Source of the DNA: Rutpela maculata
Taxonomy: Eukaryota; Arthropoda; Insecta; Coleoptera; Cerambycidae
Direction: 5' to 3'
Assembly (NCBI GenBank): GCA_936432065.2
Contig: OW386292.2
Span: forward strand, 134,121,460 to 134,185,459
Length of the DNA stretch: 64,000 bases
Below, piece after piece: positions 24,266 through 38,200 of the stretch. A program made the position numbers and the translations under genes. Below the pieces are notes generated by a model, which was not told the origin of the DNA, made no database searches, and saw only the letters and a list, made by a program, of their open reading frames with translations. Position 1 is the first letter of the stretch. Every line of letters begins with the position of its first letter.

Positions 24266-25603
24266 TTTCATAATTTAATTATCAATGCGCTTGACAAAAA
24301 GAAATATGTTGTTGGTCTTTTTGTGGATTTTTCGAGAGCTTTTGATTTGGTTGATCACCAATTGCTTGAATTTAAACTAGCCAGATATGGCGTCCGTGGA
24401 ACTGCCCTGCAAATCTTTTCCTCTTATCTGGAGAATAGGATGCAAATTGTCAAATTGCCTAGTGGAGTAGAAAGCAGTACTTGCATTGTCAGGCAAGGAG
24501 TTCCACAAGGCTCAATTCTTGGTCCCCTTCTTTATATATTATTTGCTAATGACTTAATTACCCTCCTGGAGAGAATTTCAAATGTGCATGTGATTTGCTA
24601 TGCTGACGATACCAATATCCTAGTCACTGGTAATAATTTAAATGAAACAAAGGTCACATGCGAAAGAGTGTATGAAGTAATAATATGTTGGGCCAAAGAA
24701 AATAATTTAATCTTAAATAAATCAAAGACTGTCTCTACCCAATTTTCACTAAGAAGTAATATTGAAGACATTACCCTTTTTGATGGTACTGACAATCCAA
24801 TAAAAACAAATGATGCCAGCAAAATACTTGGTATTACTTTTGATCGGCATATGCAATGGTATCAACATGTAGATAATCTTTGCATGAAATTAAGGACCAG
24901 CTGTTATGCTCTTAAATTTATGTCTAAGCACTGTAGTCAGGATGTTCCGAAAACATTGTATTATGCCAATTTTCACTCACATCTAAGGTATGGAATTGTA
25001 AATTGGAGGAACAGTAGTAGTGTAAACAGGGTATTCGTTTTACAAAAATATGCAATACGTATTTTATTAAACTTGGATTATAAAGAATCATGTCGTAATG
25101 CCTTCAAATCTCTGAAAATTTTAACTATTGCTGGTCAATATATTTGTGAAGTTTGTACATATGTATACAAAAATAAATTCAGTCTTATTAGTAATCAAGT
25201 TAACCATTCATATGAAACCAGACATAGAGATCTTTTACTACCCAATTCTCATAGAACAAGTTCTTTTCAAAAGAGTTTTATTTACCAAGGCTGTAAATTT
25301 TACAACTATTTACCCGAAGATATTAAAATCTCTGCAAGTATACATATCTTTAAATCAAAATTTAAAAAATTTTTACTAGATAAGAACTGTTATACAACAA
25401 CTGAATTTTTTAATAGTTAATTACTTTTTGTTTAGTTAACTTTCTGTTTTTTTTATAATTACCTTTTAAGCTTATTACCTATTATATTATATTTACATGT
25501 ACTTTTTTTGACCTTTTCTGCATTGTTTCTTGTATGCATATATGTATATTTTCTTCAATGGAGAAATAAGGATTATCTATCTATCTATCTATCTATCTAA
25601 CAT
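24266..25603 (+). mobile_element. 5'-truncated LINE with open reverse-transcriptase frame
   Basis: An open frame from about 24254 to 25420 encodes the second half of a non-LTR reverse transcriptase. DFSRAFDLVDH holds the first catalytic Asp, followed by RQGVPQGSILGPLL and the catalytic box CYADDTN, then the thumb and C-terminal region with AIRILLNLDYKESCRNAFK. Upstream of 24266 similarity stops, so the endonuclease and RT N-terminus are missing: a dead-on-arrival copy. The 3' end is a (ATCT)n tail at ~25577-25603. The C-terminal signature suggests a CR1/Jockey-group clade. It sits between the convergent 3' ends of Cyb561 and AMT. Confidence 0.88.
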
Positions 25604-25647
25604 CGCATCGCATCGTTACACACACACTCTCTCTCTCTCTCTCTCAG
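25577..25647. repeat. Microsatellites (ATCT)n and (CA)n(CT)n
   Basis: Six ATCT units close the LINE 3' end. Shortly after come a few ATCGC units, then a CACACACA to CTCTCTCT tract at ~25620-25647. Confidence 0.85.
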
Positions 25648-26006
25648 ATAATAGAAAATGTTATCCTAAGAACCGTAAAAGATACGGACCTGTATAACCT
25701 GAACCTGTATGTTATGTAACACTGCCACTCATTACCTGTTTGAAGAAGTAAATAAATTGTTTATATTTTTACTGGGCTGTCTTATTAACTAATCTGGACC
25801 CTGATTAATCTCCAAACCAGCTACCCGACAACAAACCATTACAAATTTTAATGAACAAATTCATCATATTAATGCACTTTTTAATTAAATTTATGGACAT
25901 TTTTGGTTCAGTGCGACATAAATGTTAAAAGCACATGCACACACACTCAAACAATGAGTGTTATGATGGGGTTTCTTAAAAAAAAAAGACATACAACTTA
26001 TAACGT

Positions 26007-26012
26007 TTTATT
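26007..26012 (-). promoter_or_regulatory. Candidate AMT poly-A signal overlapping the stop codon
   Basis: On the - strand AATAAA spans the stop (CCTAAATAAAAC). If used, the 3' UTR would be only ~20 nt; other AT-rich variants lie just downstream, so usage is uncertain. Confidence 0.3.
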
Positions 26013-26261
26013 TAGGTTTGTTATAGTAATTGGCTTTGACAAAAGGCATTTTACTGACAACGGCTTCATACACTTTATCTCTTATCTTCAGGTTGACCTT
26101 TGTACCAGCTTTACTGTAATTCGTTGGAACATATCCCATAGCGATGTTGCCGCCAAGGCTTGGAGAGGGACATCCCGATGTTACTTTACCCAATTCCTGC
26201 CCATCTTCTGACAAAATTATTGCACCCTGTCTAGCTGGGGGGCCAGTTTTTGATACCAAAC
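26008..26261 (-). CDS. AMT: AMT coding exon 6 (residues 320-403 and stop)
   Basis: Acceptor ATATTACAG; 254 nt to TAA (26010-26008). Encodes the GCV_T C-terminal barrel, with SGCPSPSLGGNIAMGYVP and the conserved end VVSKMPFVKANYY. Confidence 0.95.
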
Positions 26262-29200
26262 CTGTAATATTAAAAAGTGCTTATTAGTCATATTACAATT
26301 CAGGTGTGACGACGGCCACAAAACTACCCAGGTAGACGAGTCAGTTCAGCACTCTGCATATTAAGCCAGTCGTCTTGTGGAAAAAAACAGCACTTTGTGA
26401 CATTTTGAGTCGGGTCCTGTTTGCAATTGATTTTGATAAATATTGTCACATCTATATTTCAGTTTGCACAACTCTAGAGTGCTTTTTTTGTTATTAATAT
26501 TCGAAGTTGAAAAACGCGGTTTTTCAATGTTAACTTTTCCAAACAATTTGATGTATTTGAAAATTTAAAAAAATAAGACTGGATTTGTTTATAATAAATT
26601 ATAGAGTTGAGTTGGAAAGTCCTTCAAAATCTCGAAAAAACGCGTTTTTCAATCTTACTTATTGATGGCCATTTTGAAAATGATCCAATACAAATTTGAA
26701 ATTCGTTTCATTCAACTGGCATAAAACAAGGTAATTTTTAACATTCACATCATTGTAGAATGGTTTTTTTACAATACTGTTTTACCAAAGTAATGTCTGT
26801 GCCCAATTTCAGGTCAATACACTGAGTAGTCTTAGCACAATAGTGATATTTGTAAGGAGAGATAGGAAATTTCCCAAAAATCTCAAAAGTCCGAATTACT
26901 TTTAAACCGTTGATTTTCGGATAACCCCATATCGTGTTCAGGGGGTTGGTAGTGATGTCCCCTATCATTAGATATAATTTTGACCACCATCTCTGAGACA
27001 CTCTGTATGAACTATTAGTAAAAAGAATTTAAATCAAATTTAACCTACCTATTCGTTTAACTGATGATCCTTCTTTAATCTGCTTCAAAATGGTATCAGC
27101 ACCTGGGAAATTTTTCTGCTCTCGCCTTCTTTTTGCGACCAGCCATGTCAGAGCGGCCTCAACTGGAGTTGTTTCGGTAGTAATGTCGTTGCCATAGAGA
27201 CAAAGTCCAGCTTCCAACCTACATCATTAAATTATAGTTGAGAATGATACAAAATAGATACTTATGCAGCTAGTGGATTATTATTATTATTTATTTTTAA
27301 GAACATTCTCTCAGATTATTAAAATTCTTCCAATCACAAGATCTTCTCAGTAAACATCAACATGGTTTCATACTTGAAACTGCAGTGTTTAATTTTGTAG
27401 AACAGATTATAAGAAGTATTGAAAACAAGCAATTTATCCTGGGAATATCCTTAGACCTGTCTAGAGCCTATGACTTCTTAGATCATAATATACCTTTAAA
27501 TAAGCTAGAACTATATGGAATATGAGGAGTACCCCTGCAGTGGATTCGGTCCTACCTCAGATAGAACTCAAAGAGTGACCATTGAAAAAGACTTTGATAC
27601 CTACATCTCAAACGAAGGAAGGATAAGAGTTGGAATTCCGCAGGGCAGTGTTTCTGGCCCTTTATTATTTATTATATATGTTAACGATCTTTCTCGTATG
27701 TTGACCAATCAAAACACTAACCTAGTAAGCTATTCAGATGATACTAATCTGTTAGTGTGCGGAAACTCCCATGGAAACATAATAGATAATAAAAACTTAG
27801 CATTAACAAATATAACTGAATTGTTTTCCAGAAATAAATTAATATTAAACGAAAATAAAACAAATTATGTACAATTTCAAACTAAACAAGCAAACCTAGA
27901 TTTGAGTAAAATCATTAAATTAAATGACAACACCAAATTCTTGGGCATCACACCGAGAAAATTTTTTCACCATCATAGCGAAAAAATAAGCTGTAGTAGC
28001 AGAAAACTCTAATAACATAGGCGCCAGTGTAGTACTGTGCTGTAGCAGAAAATTTTGATTTGCTGGCAGTACTTTACAACCACAGTATACTTATTTCATA
28101 AAAAATAACTTTTCTGATCCAGGAAGATAACATTGCTACTATTGTTAAAAGGAGCAATTGCTGTTGTTTGCAAAATATATTTTTGTCAGTATAAAATAAC
28201 TTGCAAGGAATATAAATTGACTTCACTACCACAAAAAAGAGACTTGGAGTCACTGTAGATTGATTTGCCTATAGTCATAAAGTAGTTTACTGTTACTATA
28301 AAGTAACTTTGCTGGCATTATAAAATAGTTTTGTTACCCTAGTAAGATTTTTATTGCCATTATACAAGGTGTTTCAGGATTAACCGGTCAAATTGTAAAT
28401 TTGGAATAGGTATTTCTAAATATGAAAAATATTTTCTAGGTATAATGCCTCATGAAGGAGTTATACCATTTCAAAATTTTTAGCTGCCATTTTTGTGGTA
28501 TAATTCTTCAACGTTGCATTTCTGAACATACCTTCATACATAAAGGATTTTTTTCATATTTTGAAGTGTCCCATCCAAATTTAAAATTTGATGGTTAATC
28601 CTGAAAAGCCTGTACAAGGTCTTCTAAATTAAATAGACAAAATTAGCTAGGTGCATGATTCATTTTTCAGGACAAGGAAAAAGTAGTTTTATAATCACAT
28701 AAACGTTTTTTAATGTCCGAGTCGTTTATTTAAAAATACATTGCTGTATATAATGCAAAAAAAGAAATAAAACCAGTTTAACATTTATTAACCTATAGGC
28801 ACCTACTGAAAATGCAACTCTATATGTCAGTGATTTCCACAACAAAAAAAAATAAATGCTTTTTGAAACAACATTTTGATAAATAAATAATACGTAATTG
28901 AGGAGTTTCCGGTAGAAGGGAGCTAAGTGCCGAAAGTAAAATTTCTAAGTTTTTGCAATCAAAAATTTCTACATACCACCTACTAATATGCAGAAAGCGG
29001 TTAGTTGCCAATAAAAGAAGCTGTTTAAATTTTACTTTTGGCACTTAGTCTCTTTCTACTGGAAGCTCCTCAATTATACTAAAAATTTTTCCAAAGGACG
29101 AATGAACATTGCCAGATGAAAATTGAAAATTCTTGACAGAAAATAAATAAATGAAATCAGTTTCACGTTTCTTAACGTAATCATACTGATACATAATTAT

Positions 29201-32200
29201 TTGCATTTCGTGTAATTATAACGTACGTATCATAAATTTTCAAATCTCGAAAGAAAATGCAACTCTCTATGTCAGTGATTTCCACAAGAAAGGAAAATAA
29301 GTGCTCATTAAAACTTTTTGAAACATTTTGATAAATAAATATGTCATTTTCATACTAGAAATTTTGCCAAAGCACGGATAACGATAACTACAATTCGAAA
29401 ATAATTGGAATCGAAAGGCTTAGCACCACTAATCAGTAATCACTAATCACAAAATATATCTTCACCACTAATTAATACATAATTTGTGTACACGGCACAC
29501 GGCATGTACCCAAAGATTAGAACGTATACCGCACCACACCACGTGGCACGTACTATAGGTATGCTACTCTGGTCAGTAGTGGCCCCAATACAAAGACCTA
29601 TGATTGTATTGTGAGGAATGAGAGAATAATGCAATAATGAGATTCTTCTTCCATCCCGCGCAGCATAACCAAAGAAAACAATAAGAAGACTAAATTAGAA
29701 TTTCACTCTTATGACGAGAACCGAGTCTACTTTCGCAAAGCGCATGCGTTAGCTCAATTTTTTAAAGAATTCTCTTTTGTACCAGCTAAGTTTTTTTTAG
29801 GAACAATAATAAAGTTTTCAACTGCAGTTAAAATATTTTTACAAAATTTGACTTTCTGAAGTAACAAAGTACATTCCAATGGTAGTTAGAAATTATTTAG
29901 TGATTGTAAATTAAAGTTTTATAAAATATTTTATTGTGTTACAGTGTAGACTATTTATTATTCCAGCAAAAAATGTTTCTGTTACTGTGAAGTGCCGCAG
30001 CATACCGATTTTTTTAACTGCAACATAGAGTGTTTACTGTTATAAAAAAATTATATGTTCTAATAGCAAAAAAAGTGGTAGCAAAGATTTTCTTTAGGCT
30101 AATTTTCTCAGTGCATGGTCTGATGAAATTCAATATATATGCAAAAGATTAAATGGAGTCAACTACACACTTTCAAAACAACGTATAAACTTTGAAGTTT
30201 TAAAAACAATTTACTATGCAAATTTTCAGTCAGTATTAAGATGTGGTGTAATATTTTGGGGAAATTGCTCCAATATTAATGATGATTTCGTGATACAAAA
30301 AAGAACAATAAGAACAATACAAATCTTGGGTATAAGGAGTCATGTCGTGGAAAATTTAAAGAAACTGGTGCCTTAACAGTCGCTGGAATATATATTTATG
30401 AATGCTAGCTCTTCTAAAATAAAAAGAAATATTTGGTGAATATAAACATGTTCATAATTATCAAACAAGAACATTAAAGTATAATTTTCCCCTGCATAGA
30501 CTTACTCTGACCAAAAAGTCTCCAATTTACTCGTGTATAAAATTCTACAATGTACTTCCTGATGAAATAAAAAATATTATTAACTTTAAGTATTTCAAGA
30601 AAGCTGTTTATAAATATTTACTAGAGATGTGAGGGAATATATGCAATATTTTTATAATTGAGTTTTGTGTTTTTACCGTTTTTAGCCGTCATCTTTGCTA
30701 AAAGTTGAACACAAATATCTCGAGAACATTATTACCGTAAAACTAACCGTTTATGAGTTACAGCGCGTCAAAATTAGATTTTTGTTTGACATTTTAATGT
30801 ACAATCAACAGTTTACGAAATAATTTTTTGAAAATTTTGACGTGCTGTAACTCGTTAGTTTTACAAAAATAAGGTAAATTCGATAATTTCTACAAAATAT
30901 AGTGTTAAACAGAAAACCCCCCTGCCAAAAATTCCACATAGAAACTTATAAAAAAAAAGTGATGCGGTTTTATCGTTCCTATAAGTTATATTAGTATTAT
31001 ACAGACAGGATTTTATCTGTTTTATTAAGTTTTAAATCGGTTATGAAACAGTAATTCCGAATGAGCTATTTGGAATTATCATGTTGCCCTTTCATGAGTA
31101 CTTATATGAAATATACATCATCAAATCTACAGTTTAGTGTCTGCAAATGCACCCTTGCCCTTATATCTGTAAACATATGGAATTACAGATACAACTTTAA
31201 AGAGATTCTAAACTTTTCTATAAGTAATATCATGAGTTCCAGTCCGTCCTTTCTCCAGTATCTATCGTATGTAACACACCATTTATCAACATATTTTTAT
31301 TGTAAATTTCAGCATTGTTTTTTATTAGTATTAATGTGGATATACATGTCAACAAATGTACAGTTTCAATTGTATATTTTACAGATGTATTTTTATTGTA
31401 AACTTCCATTTTGCTTTTTTATTAGTATTAATTTGGATATGCATGCCGACAAATGTACAGTTTAAATTGCATATTTCAAATAGAAATACTAATATTGTGG
31501 TAAACACAAAATTCTGCAAAGTCCTTATTTCCTCGGGTGTTCTTGTTCTAGCCTAGAAGCAATGAATGAGTTAGCAGTGAAAGAGACTGCTTTGTTTTTA
31601 ATTTAACAAACACACTTCAGTTCCTTAGGTCACATTAGATTAGATATGAATTAGCTACACGTATACAGCTCCCTCTACTGGAGCCTGGAGTAAAGTTGCT
31701 GCTGAAATTTCTATCAGTTTCTACCAGAATGGAGCAGCAAACATTTACTTATACCACATCAATGAGAATTTATGAGAACAGTATCTAAGGTAAAACGTGC
31801 GGCTTTCCGTGGTGAAATGGCAAGTGTTTCTATAAGAAACGAGCTGCATTAGGTTGACTTGCAATTGAAGATTACTAATTATAATGTTTGAATATGGATT
31901 TATGAGATCAGTTTCTATGAGTATTAATGTTTTTTTTCAGTAATATATTAAATGTGTTTTCATTTGTTTGAATGGGTAAAAAGAAAGGTCAGTTTTCAAC
32001 TGCAATTACAAATACAAGTTTAATCACTTTGAATGGGGTTATATGCGATTAATTTCTAAAAGTATTTATGCTGTTTTCCGAATATAATTGTGATGAGGTT
32101 TAATCAGTAACAAATTGTTCACTACTTGTTATGATATGGTCGGAAATTCCAAGTACACATTTAGTATTCCTTCAAAAGGATTGACGAGAGCAGTTTCTAC

Positions 32201-35200
32201 GAGTATCTATTTGTTGTTCCTCTAGTAAATTATATAAGTCTTTACATTTACTTATACTATCTCAATGAGAATTTATGAGAACAGTATCTAATGTAAAACG
32301 TACGGCTTTCCGTGGTTAAATGGCAAGTGTTTCTATAAGAAACGAGCTGCATTAGGTTAGAACAGTTTTGATTTGCAATTGAAGATTACAAATTATAATG
32401 TTTGAATAGGGATTTATGAGATCAGTTTCTATGAGTATTAATGTTTTTTTTTCAGTAATATATTAAATGTGTTTTCATATGTTTGAATGGGTAAAAAGAA
32501 AGGTCAGTTTTCAACTGAAATTACAAATACAAATTTAATCACTTCGAATGAGGTTATATGCGATCAATTTCTAACAGTATTTATACTGTTTTCCGAATAT
32601 AATTGTGATGAGGTTTGATCAGTAACAAATTGTTCACTACATGTTACGATATGGTCGGAAATTCTAGGTACATATTTAGTATTACTTCGAAAGGATTGAT
32701 GATAGCAGCTTCTACGAGTATGTATTTGTTGTACCAATAGTAAATTATATAAGTCTTTATCAGTATGCATTCGGATCTAATTTAAATATGAAAATTATAT
32801 CAGAATAAAGCAACAAAATATTTTAAACAGTATCTATTTGTAAATCCAGACATTTACTTATACTATCTCAATGAGAATTTATGAGGACAGTCTATCTAAT
32901 GTAAAACGTGCGGCTTTCCGTGGTTAAATGGCAAGAGTTTCTATATGAAACGAGCTGCATTTGGTTAGAACAATTTTGATTTGCAATTGAAGATTACAAA
33001 TTATAATGTTTGAATAGGGATTTATGAGATCAGTTTCTATGAGTATTAATGTTTTTTTTTCAGTAATATATTAAATGGGTTTTCATTTGTTTGAATGGGT
33101 AAAAAGAAAGGTCAGTTTTCAACTGCAATTACAAATACAAGTTTAACCACTTCGAATGGGATTATATGCGATCAATTTCTAACAGTATTTATGCTGTTTT
33201 CCGAATATAATTGTGATGAGGTTTGATCAGTAACAAATTGTTCACTACATGTTACGTGTGGAAATTCCAGGTACATATTTAGTATTGCTTCGAAAGGATT
33301 GATGATAGCAATTTCTACGAGTATGTATTTGTTGTGCCAATAGTAAATTATATAAGTCTTAATCAGTATGCATTCGGATCTAATTTAAATATGAAAATTA
33401 TATCAGAATAAAGCAACTAAATATTTTAAATAGTATCTATATGTAAATCCAGACATTTACTTATACTATCTCAATGAGAATTTATGAAAACAGTATCTAA
33501 TGTAAAACGTGCGGCTTTCCGTGGTTAAATGGCAAGAGTTTCTATAAGAAACGAGCTGCATTAGGTTACAACAGTTTTGATTTGCAATTGAAGATTACAA
33601 ATTATAATGTTTGAATAGGGATTTATGAGATCAGTTTCTATGAGTATTAATGTTTTTTTTTTCAGTAATAAGTATATTAAATGTGTTTTCATTTGTTTGA
33701 ATGGGTAAAAAGAAAGGTCAGTTTTCAACTGCAATTACAAATACAAGTTTAATCACTTCGAAGGGGTTATATGCGATCAGTTTCTAACAGTATTTATGCT
33801 GTTTTCCGAATATAATTGTGATGAAGTTTGATCAGTAACAAATTGTTCACCACATGTTACGATATGGTCGGAAATTCCAGGTACATATTTAGTATTCCTT
33901 CGAAAGGATTGATGATAGCAGTTTCTATGAGTATGTATTTGTTGTTCCAATAGAAAATTTGTCTTTATCAGTATGCATTCGGATCTACTTTAAATACAAA
34001 AATTATATCTGAATGACACAACCAAATATTTTAAACAGTATCCACTTGTAAATCCAAACATTTAAAGATATATTTTAATGAGAACCAATCAGAACAGTAT
34101 CTAATGTAACGCGTGCGGCTTTCCGTGGCTAAATTTTAAAAGTATTTTTAATAAATAGCTTTAACGGATTTGAACAGTTTTAATTTGCAATTCCAGATGA
34201 ATAGTTTTAATTGTTAAATAGGGATCTATGAGATCAGTGTCTTTGTGTAATGTTTATTTTCCAATAAAAACACATTTTATTGAAAAAAAAAACATTACAC
34301 TGACCTCATAGATCCCTAACAATTAAAACTATTCATCTGGAAATGCAAAACTGTTCGAATCCGTTAAAGCTTATTTATTGCAAATAATTTTAAAATTTAG
34401 TCACGGAAAACCGCACACGTTACATTAGATACTATTGTGATGGATTCTCATTATAATATTATCTTGGATTTACAGGTGGACACTGTTTAAAATATTTGGG
34501 GTTTCATTCTGATATGATTTTTGTATTTAAATTAGATCCGAATGCATACTGATAAAGACTTATATAATTTACTGTAGGAACAACAAATAAATACTCGTAG
34601 AAACTGCTCTCATTAATCCTCTTGAAGGAATACTAAATATGTACCTGGAATTTCCGACCATATCGTAACATGTAGTGAACAATTTGTTACGGATCAAACC
34701 TCATCACAATTATATTCGGAAAACAGCATAAATACTGTTAGAAATTGATCGCATATAACCCCATTCGAAGTGATTAAACTTATATTTGTAATTGCAGTTC
34801 AAAACTGACCTTCCTTTTTACCCATTCAAACAAATGAAAACACATTTAATATATTACTGAAAAAAAAACATTAATACTCATAGAAATTGATCTCATAAAT
34901 CCCTATTTAAACATTATAATTTGTAATCTTCAATTGCAAATCAAAACTGTTCTAACCTAATGCAGCTCGTTTCTTATAGAAACACTTGCCATTTAACCAC
35001 GAAAAGCCGCACGTTTTACATTAGATACTGTTCTCATAAATTCTCATTGAGATGGCATAAGTAAATGTCTGGATTTACAAATAGATACTGTTTAAAATAT
35101 TTGGTTGCTTTATTCTGATATAAATTTTCATATTTAAATTAGATCCGAATCTTTACTGATAAAGACTTATATAATTTACTAGAGGAACAACAAATAGATA

Positions 35201-38200
35201 CTCGTAGAAACTGCTCTCATCAATCCTCTTGAAGGAATACCAAATGTGTACTTGGAATTTCCGACCATATCATAACATGTAGTGAACAATTTGTTACTGA
35301 TTAAACCTCTTCACAATTATATCCGGAAAACAGCATAAATACTTTTAGAAATTGATCGCATATAACCCCATTCGAAGTGATTAAACTTGTATTTGTAATT
35401 GCAGTTGAAAACTGACCTTTCTTTTTACCCATTCAAACAAATGAAAACACATTTAATATATTACTGAAAAAAAAAACATTAATACTCATAGAAACTGATC
35501 TCATAAATCCCTATTCAAACATTATAATTTTGAATCTTCAATTGCAAATCAAAACTGTTCTAACCTAATGCAGCTCGTTTCTTATAGAAACTCTTGCCAT
35601 TTAACCACGGAAAGCCGCACGTTTTACATTAGATACTGTTCTCATAAATTCTCATTGAGATAGTATAAGTAAATGTTTGGATTTACAAATAGATACTGTT
35701 TAAAATATTTGGTTGCTTTATTCTGATATAATTTTCATATTTAAATTAGATCCGAATCTGTACTGATAAAGACTTATATAATTTACTATAGGAACAACAA
35801 ATAGATACTCGTAGAAACTGCTCTCATCAATCCTCTTGAAGGAATACTAAATGTGTACTTGGAATTTCCGACCATATCATAACAACTAGTTAACAATTTG
35901 TTACTGATTAAACCTCATCATTATTATATTCGGAAAACAGCATAAATACTTTTAGAAATTGATCGCATATAATCCCATTCGAAGCGATTAAACTTGTATT
36001 TGTAATTGCAGTTGAAAACTGACCTTTCTTTTTACCCATTCAAACAAATGAAAACACATTTAATATATTACTGAAAAAAAACATTAATACTCATAGAAAC
36101 TGATCTCATAAATCCCTATTCAAACATTATAATTTGTAATCTTCAATTGCAAATCCAAACTGTTCTAACCTAATGCAGCTCGTTTCTTAAAGAAACACTT
36201 GTCTTTTAATCACGGAAAGCCGCACGAATTACATTAGATACTGTGCTCATAAATTCTCATTGATATGGTATAAGTAAATGATTGGATTAACAAATGGATA
36301 TGGCTTGACTCATTTTGCTGGTCAATGCGGATATAAACTGATAACAATTTCAACAGCAACTTTACCTAACTCTTATAGAAACTTATTGACCATATAGGTT
36401 CTCATAGATACTTATTAATTTTTGATAATTTTCAATACGGATTGATGAGATTTTTTTGACAGGGCCACTAAACACACTCTGCCACATCCACATTATAGCC
36501 ACTCACATTTTAGTGGATTTTGTAAATGGCAAAGCATCACATCACCGTGATGACACTCTTTGGACCGTTTTAGAACGTTCACATTATAACCACTCACATG
36601 CCAGTGGAGATTGGTAAGTCCACAATCACCACATCATTTTAATGATACATTTTAAAACGTGGATGTAACTAACTGAGCCACCACTCACTTTGGTATCACC
36701 ATCTCTTACAAAATAGCGACCACCGCCGGCAGCGCCACTAGTCTAGTACTACTACTGTCATCTCCAGTTTACACTTGTCTGTGTTCTATTAACGACGTTG
36801 ACGTCAATAAACTTTAGTTTTAATGTTTTTGGTTTTTGTTTGGTAAATATCAACACATTTTTACGAAAAGGTAAGTACCTACTTGTATTAGCTACATTGT
36901 TACTATGAAATGTATTCTTATTTTATACCTTGCCTGTAATTTTCATGTTTGGTGACATATCGAATGACATTAAAATTCAAGGGAAAAAAGCTAATTTATC
37001 ATTTAACATAATATATTTTGGTTAACACTGGTTATTTATTTTTCAATTACAGAATACTTTCGAATTCATAATTTAGTTTTTGTACCACATTAGGTCAGCG
37101 GCGGCTGGTGAAATTTCAATATTTTTTTTCTCGTCTGTGGCGCATGGGACCCATACGAAATTTGGGAAATAACATCTAGAGAAGCACTTCTCTAATGACC
37201 CCTAAAAAATTTTGAAAAAGCAGTTTGCGAAAAAATTTTTGGAAATTTGCTAGCCTCCCCTGGGTCTAGGGACCCCTGTTTACTTTTATTTTTTTTTGTC
37301 ATATGCATTTGACTTTTCATAAAAATGCATCGACAGATTTTAGAGTTTGTGAAAATATTTTCATTACTAACTGAAATACAATGAACTGAAATTTTGTAAT
37401 TTACAATTTAACAAATTACAATATTTCAATTCGTTGTATCTCAGTTAGTAATGAAAATATTTTCACAAACTCCAAAATCTGTCGATGCATTTTTATGAAA
37501 AGTCAAATGCATATGACAAAAAAAAATAAAAGTAAACAGGGGTCCCTAGACCCAGGGGAGGCTAGCGAATTTTCAAAAAATTTTTCGCAAACTGCTTTTT
37601 CAAAATTTTTTAGGGGTCATTAGAGAAGTGCTTCTCTAGATGTTATTTCCCAAGTTTCGTATGGGTCCCATGCGCCACAGACGAGAAAAAAAATATTGAA
37701 ATTTCACCAGCCGCCACTGCATTAGGTATACCAATAGGTACAGTGTTGTCTCCATGTCATCCATGCGGCATGCCCCATTTGATATTCGACGAGATTATTA
37801 GGTACCTTTTGTGTGCTATCAATTAATTGGTAAAATATAGGTACACTTTTATATTTAAATTTCATTATATTTATAAAAACAGTATAAAAGAGAGATAAAT
37901 AAAATATAAATATATAGAGGTTATTTTTGATTTAAATACCTACTGATAATTGTTTTCTTACCAATTGACGACAAAATGCAGTCATATTGTATGGTATTTG
38001 CTCATTTTATTTTGCTCTAGTATATTAGGTGTTTTCTTTCTACCAACAATCTTAGCTAAGCTAAGTAGTTTTAATGTCACACGCAAACTGTGGTACATAC
38101 ACGAATATTTCACTCATCAGGCGTGACTGAAAAACTACTTAGCTTAGCTAAGATTGTTGGTAGAAAGAAAACACCTATTATTTTAGTACCCGAATCCGAG

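Larger units (their letters stand above)
27951..30113. mobile_element. 2.16-kb TIR element inserted in the LINE
   Basis: Its ends are CACCGAGAAAATT and AATTTTCTCAGTG, inverted with one mismatch, exactly where the LINE frame breaks and resumes. The interior has no transposase. It contains repeated TATAAAGTA/TATAAAATA phrases near both ends, a ~90-bp direct repeat and at least two smaller MITEs. The target duplication is not clear. CAC ends recall CACTA or Chapaev types, but this is a guess. Confidence 0.65.
27305..30640 (+). pseudogene. Degenerate LINE reverse transcriptase, split by a TIR element
   Basis: 27305-27950 encodes, through one stop and a frameshift, LLSKHQHGF, then LGISLDLSRAYDFLDH, GIPQGSVSGPLL and YSDDTNLLVCG, ending at KFLGIT. 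The frame resumes only at 30114 with WSDEIQYICKRLNG, TIYYANFQSVLRCGVIFWGN and, after another frameshift, YKESCR...GALTVAGIYIYEC. The central box is YSDD instead of YADD. The interruption is the 27951-30113 element. Antisense to AMT in its intron 4. Confidence 0.85.

Noticed and set aside
31690..36355. CRISPR-like array of regularly spaced repeats
   Set aside because: Units are ~604 bp, without short direct repeats plus unique spacers, in a eukaryotic intron; it is a satellite-type repeat.
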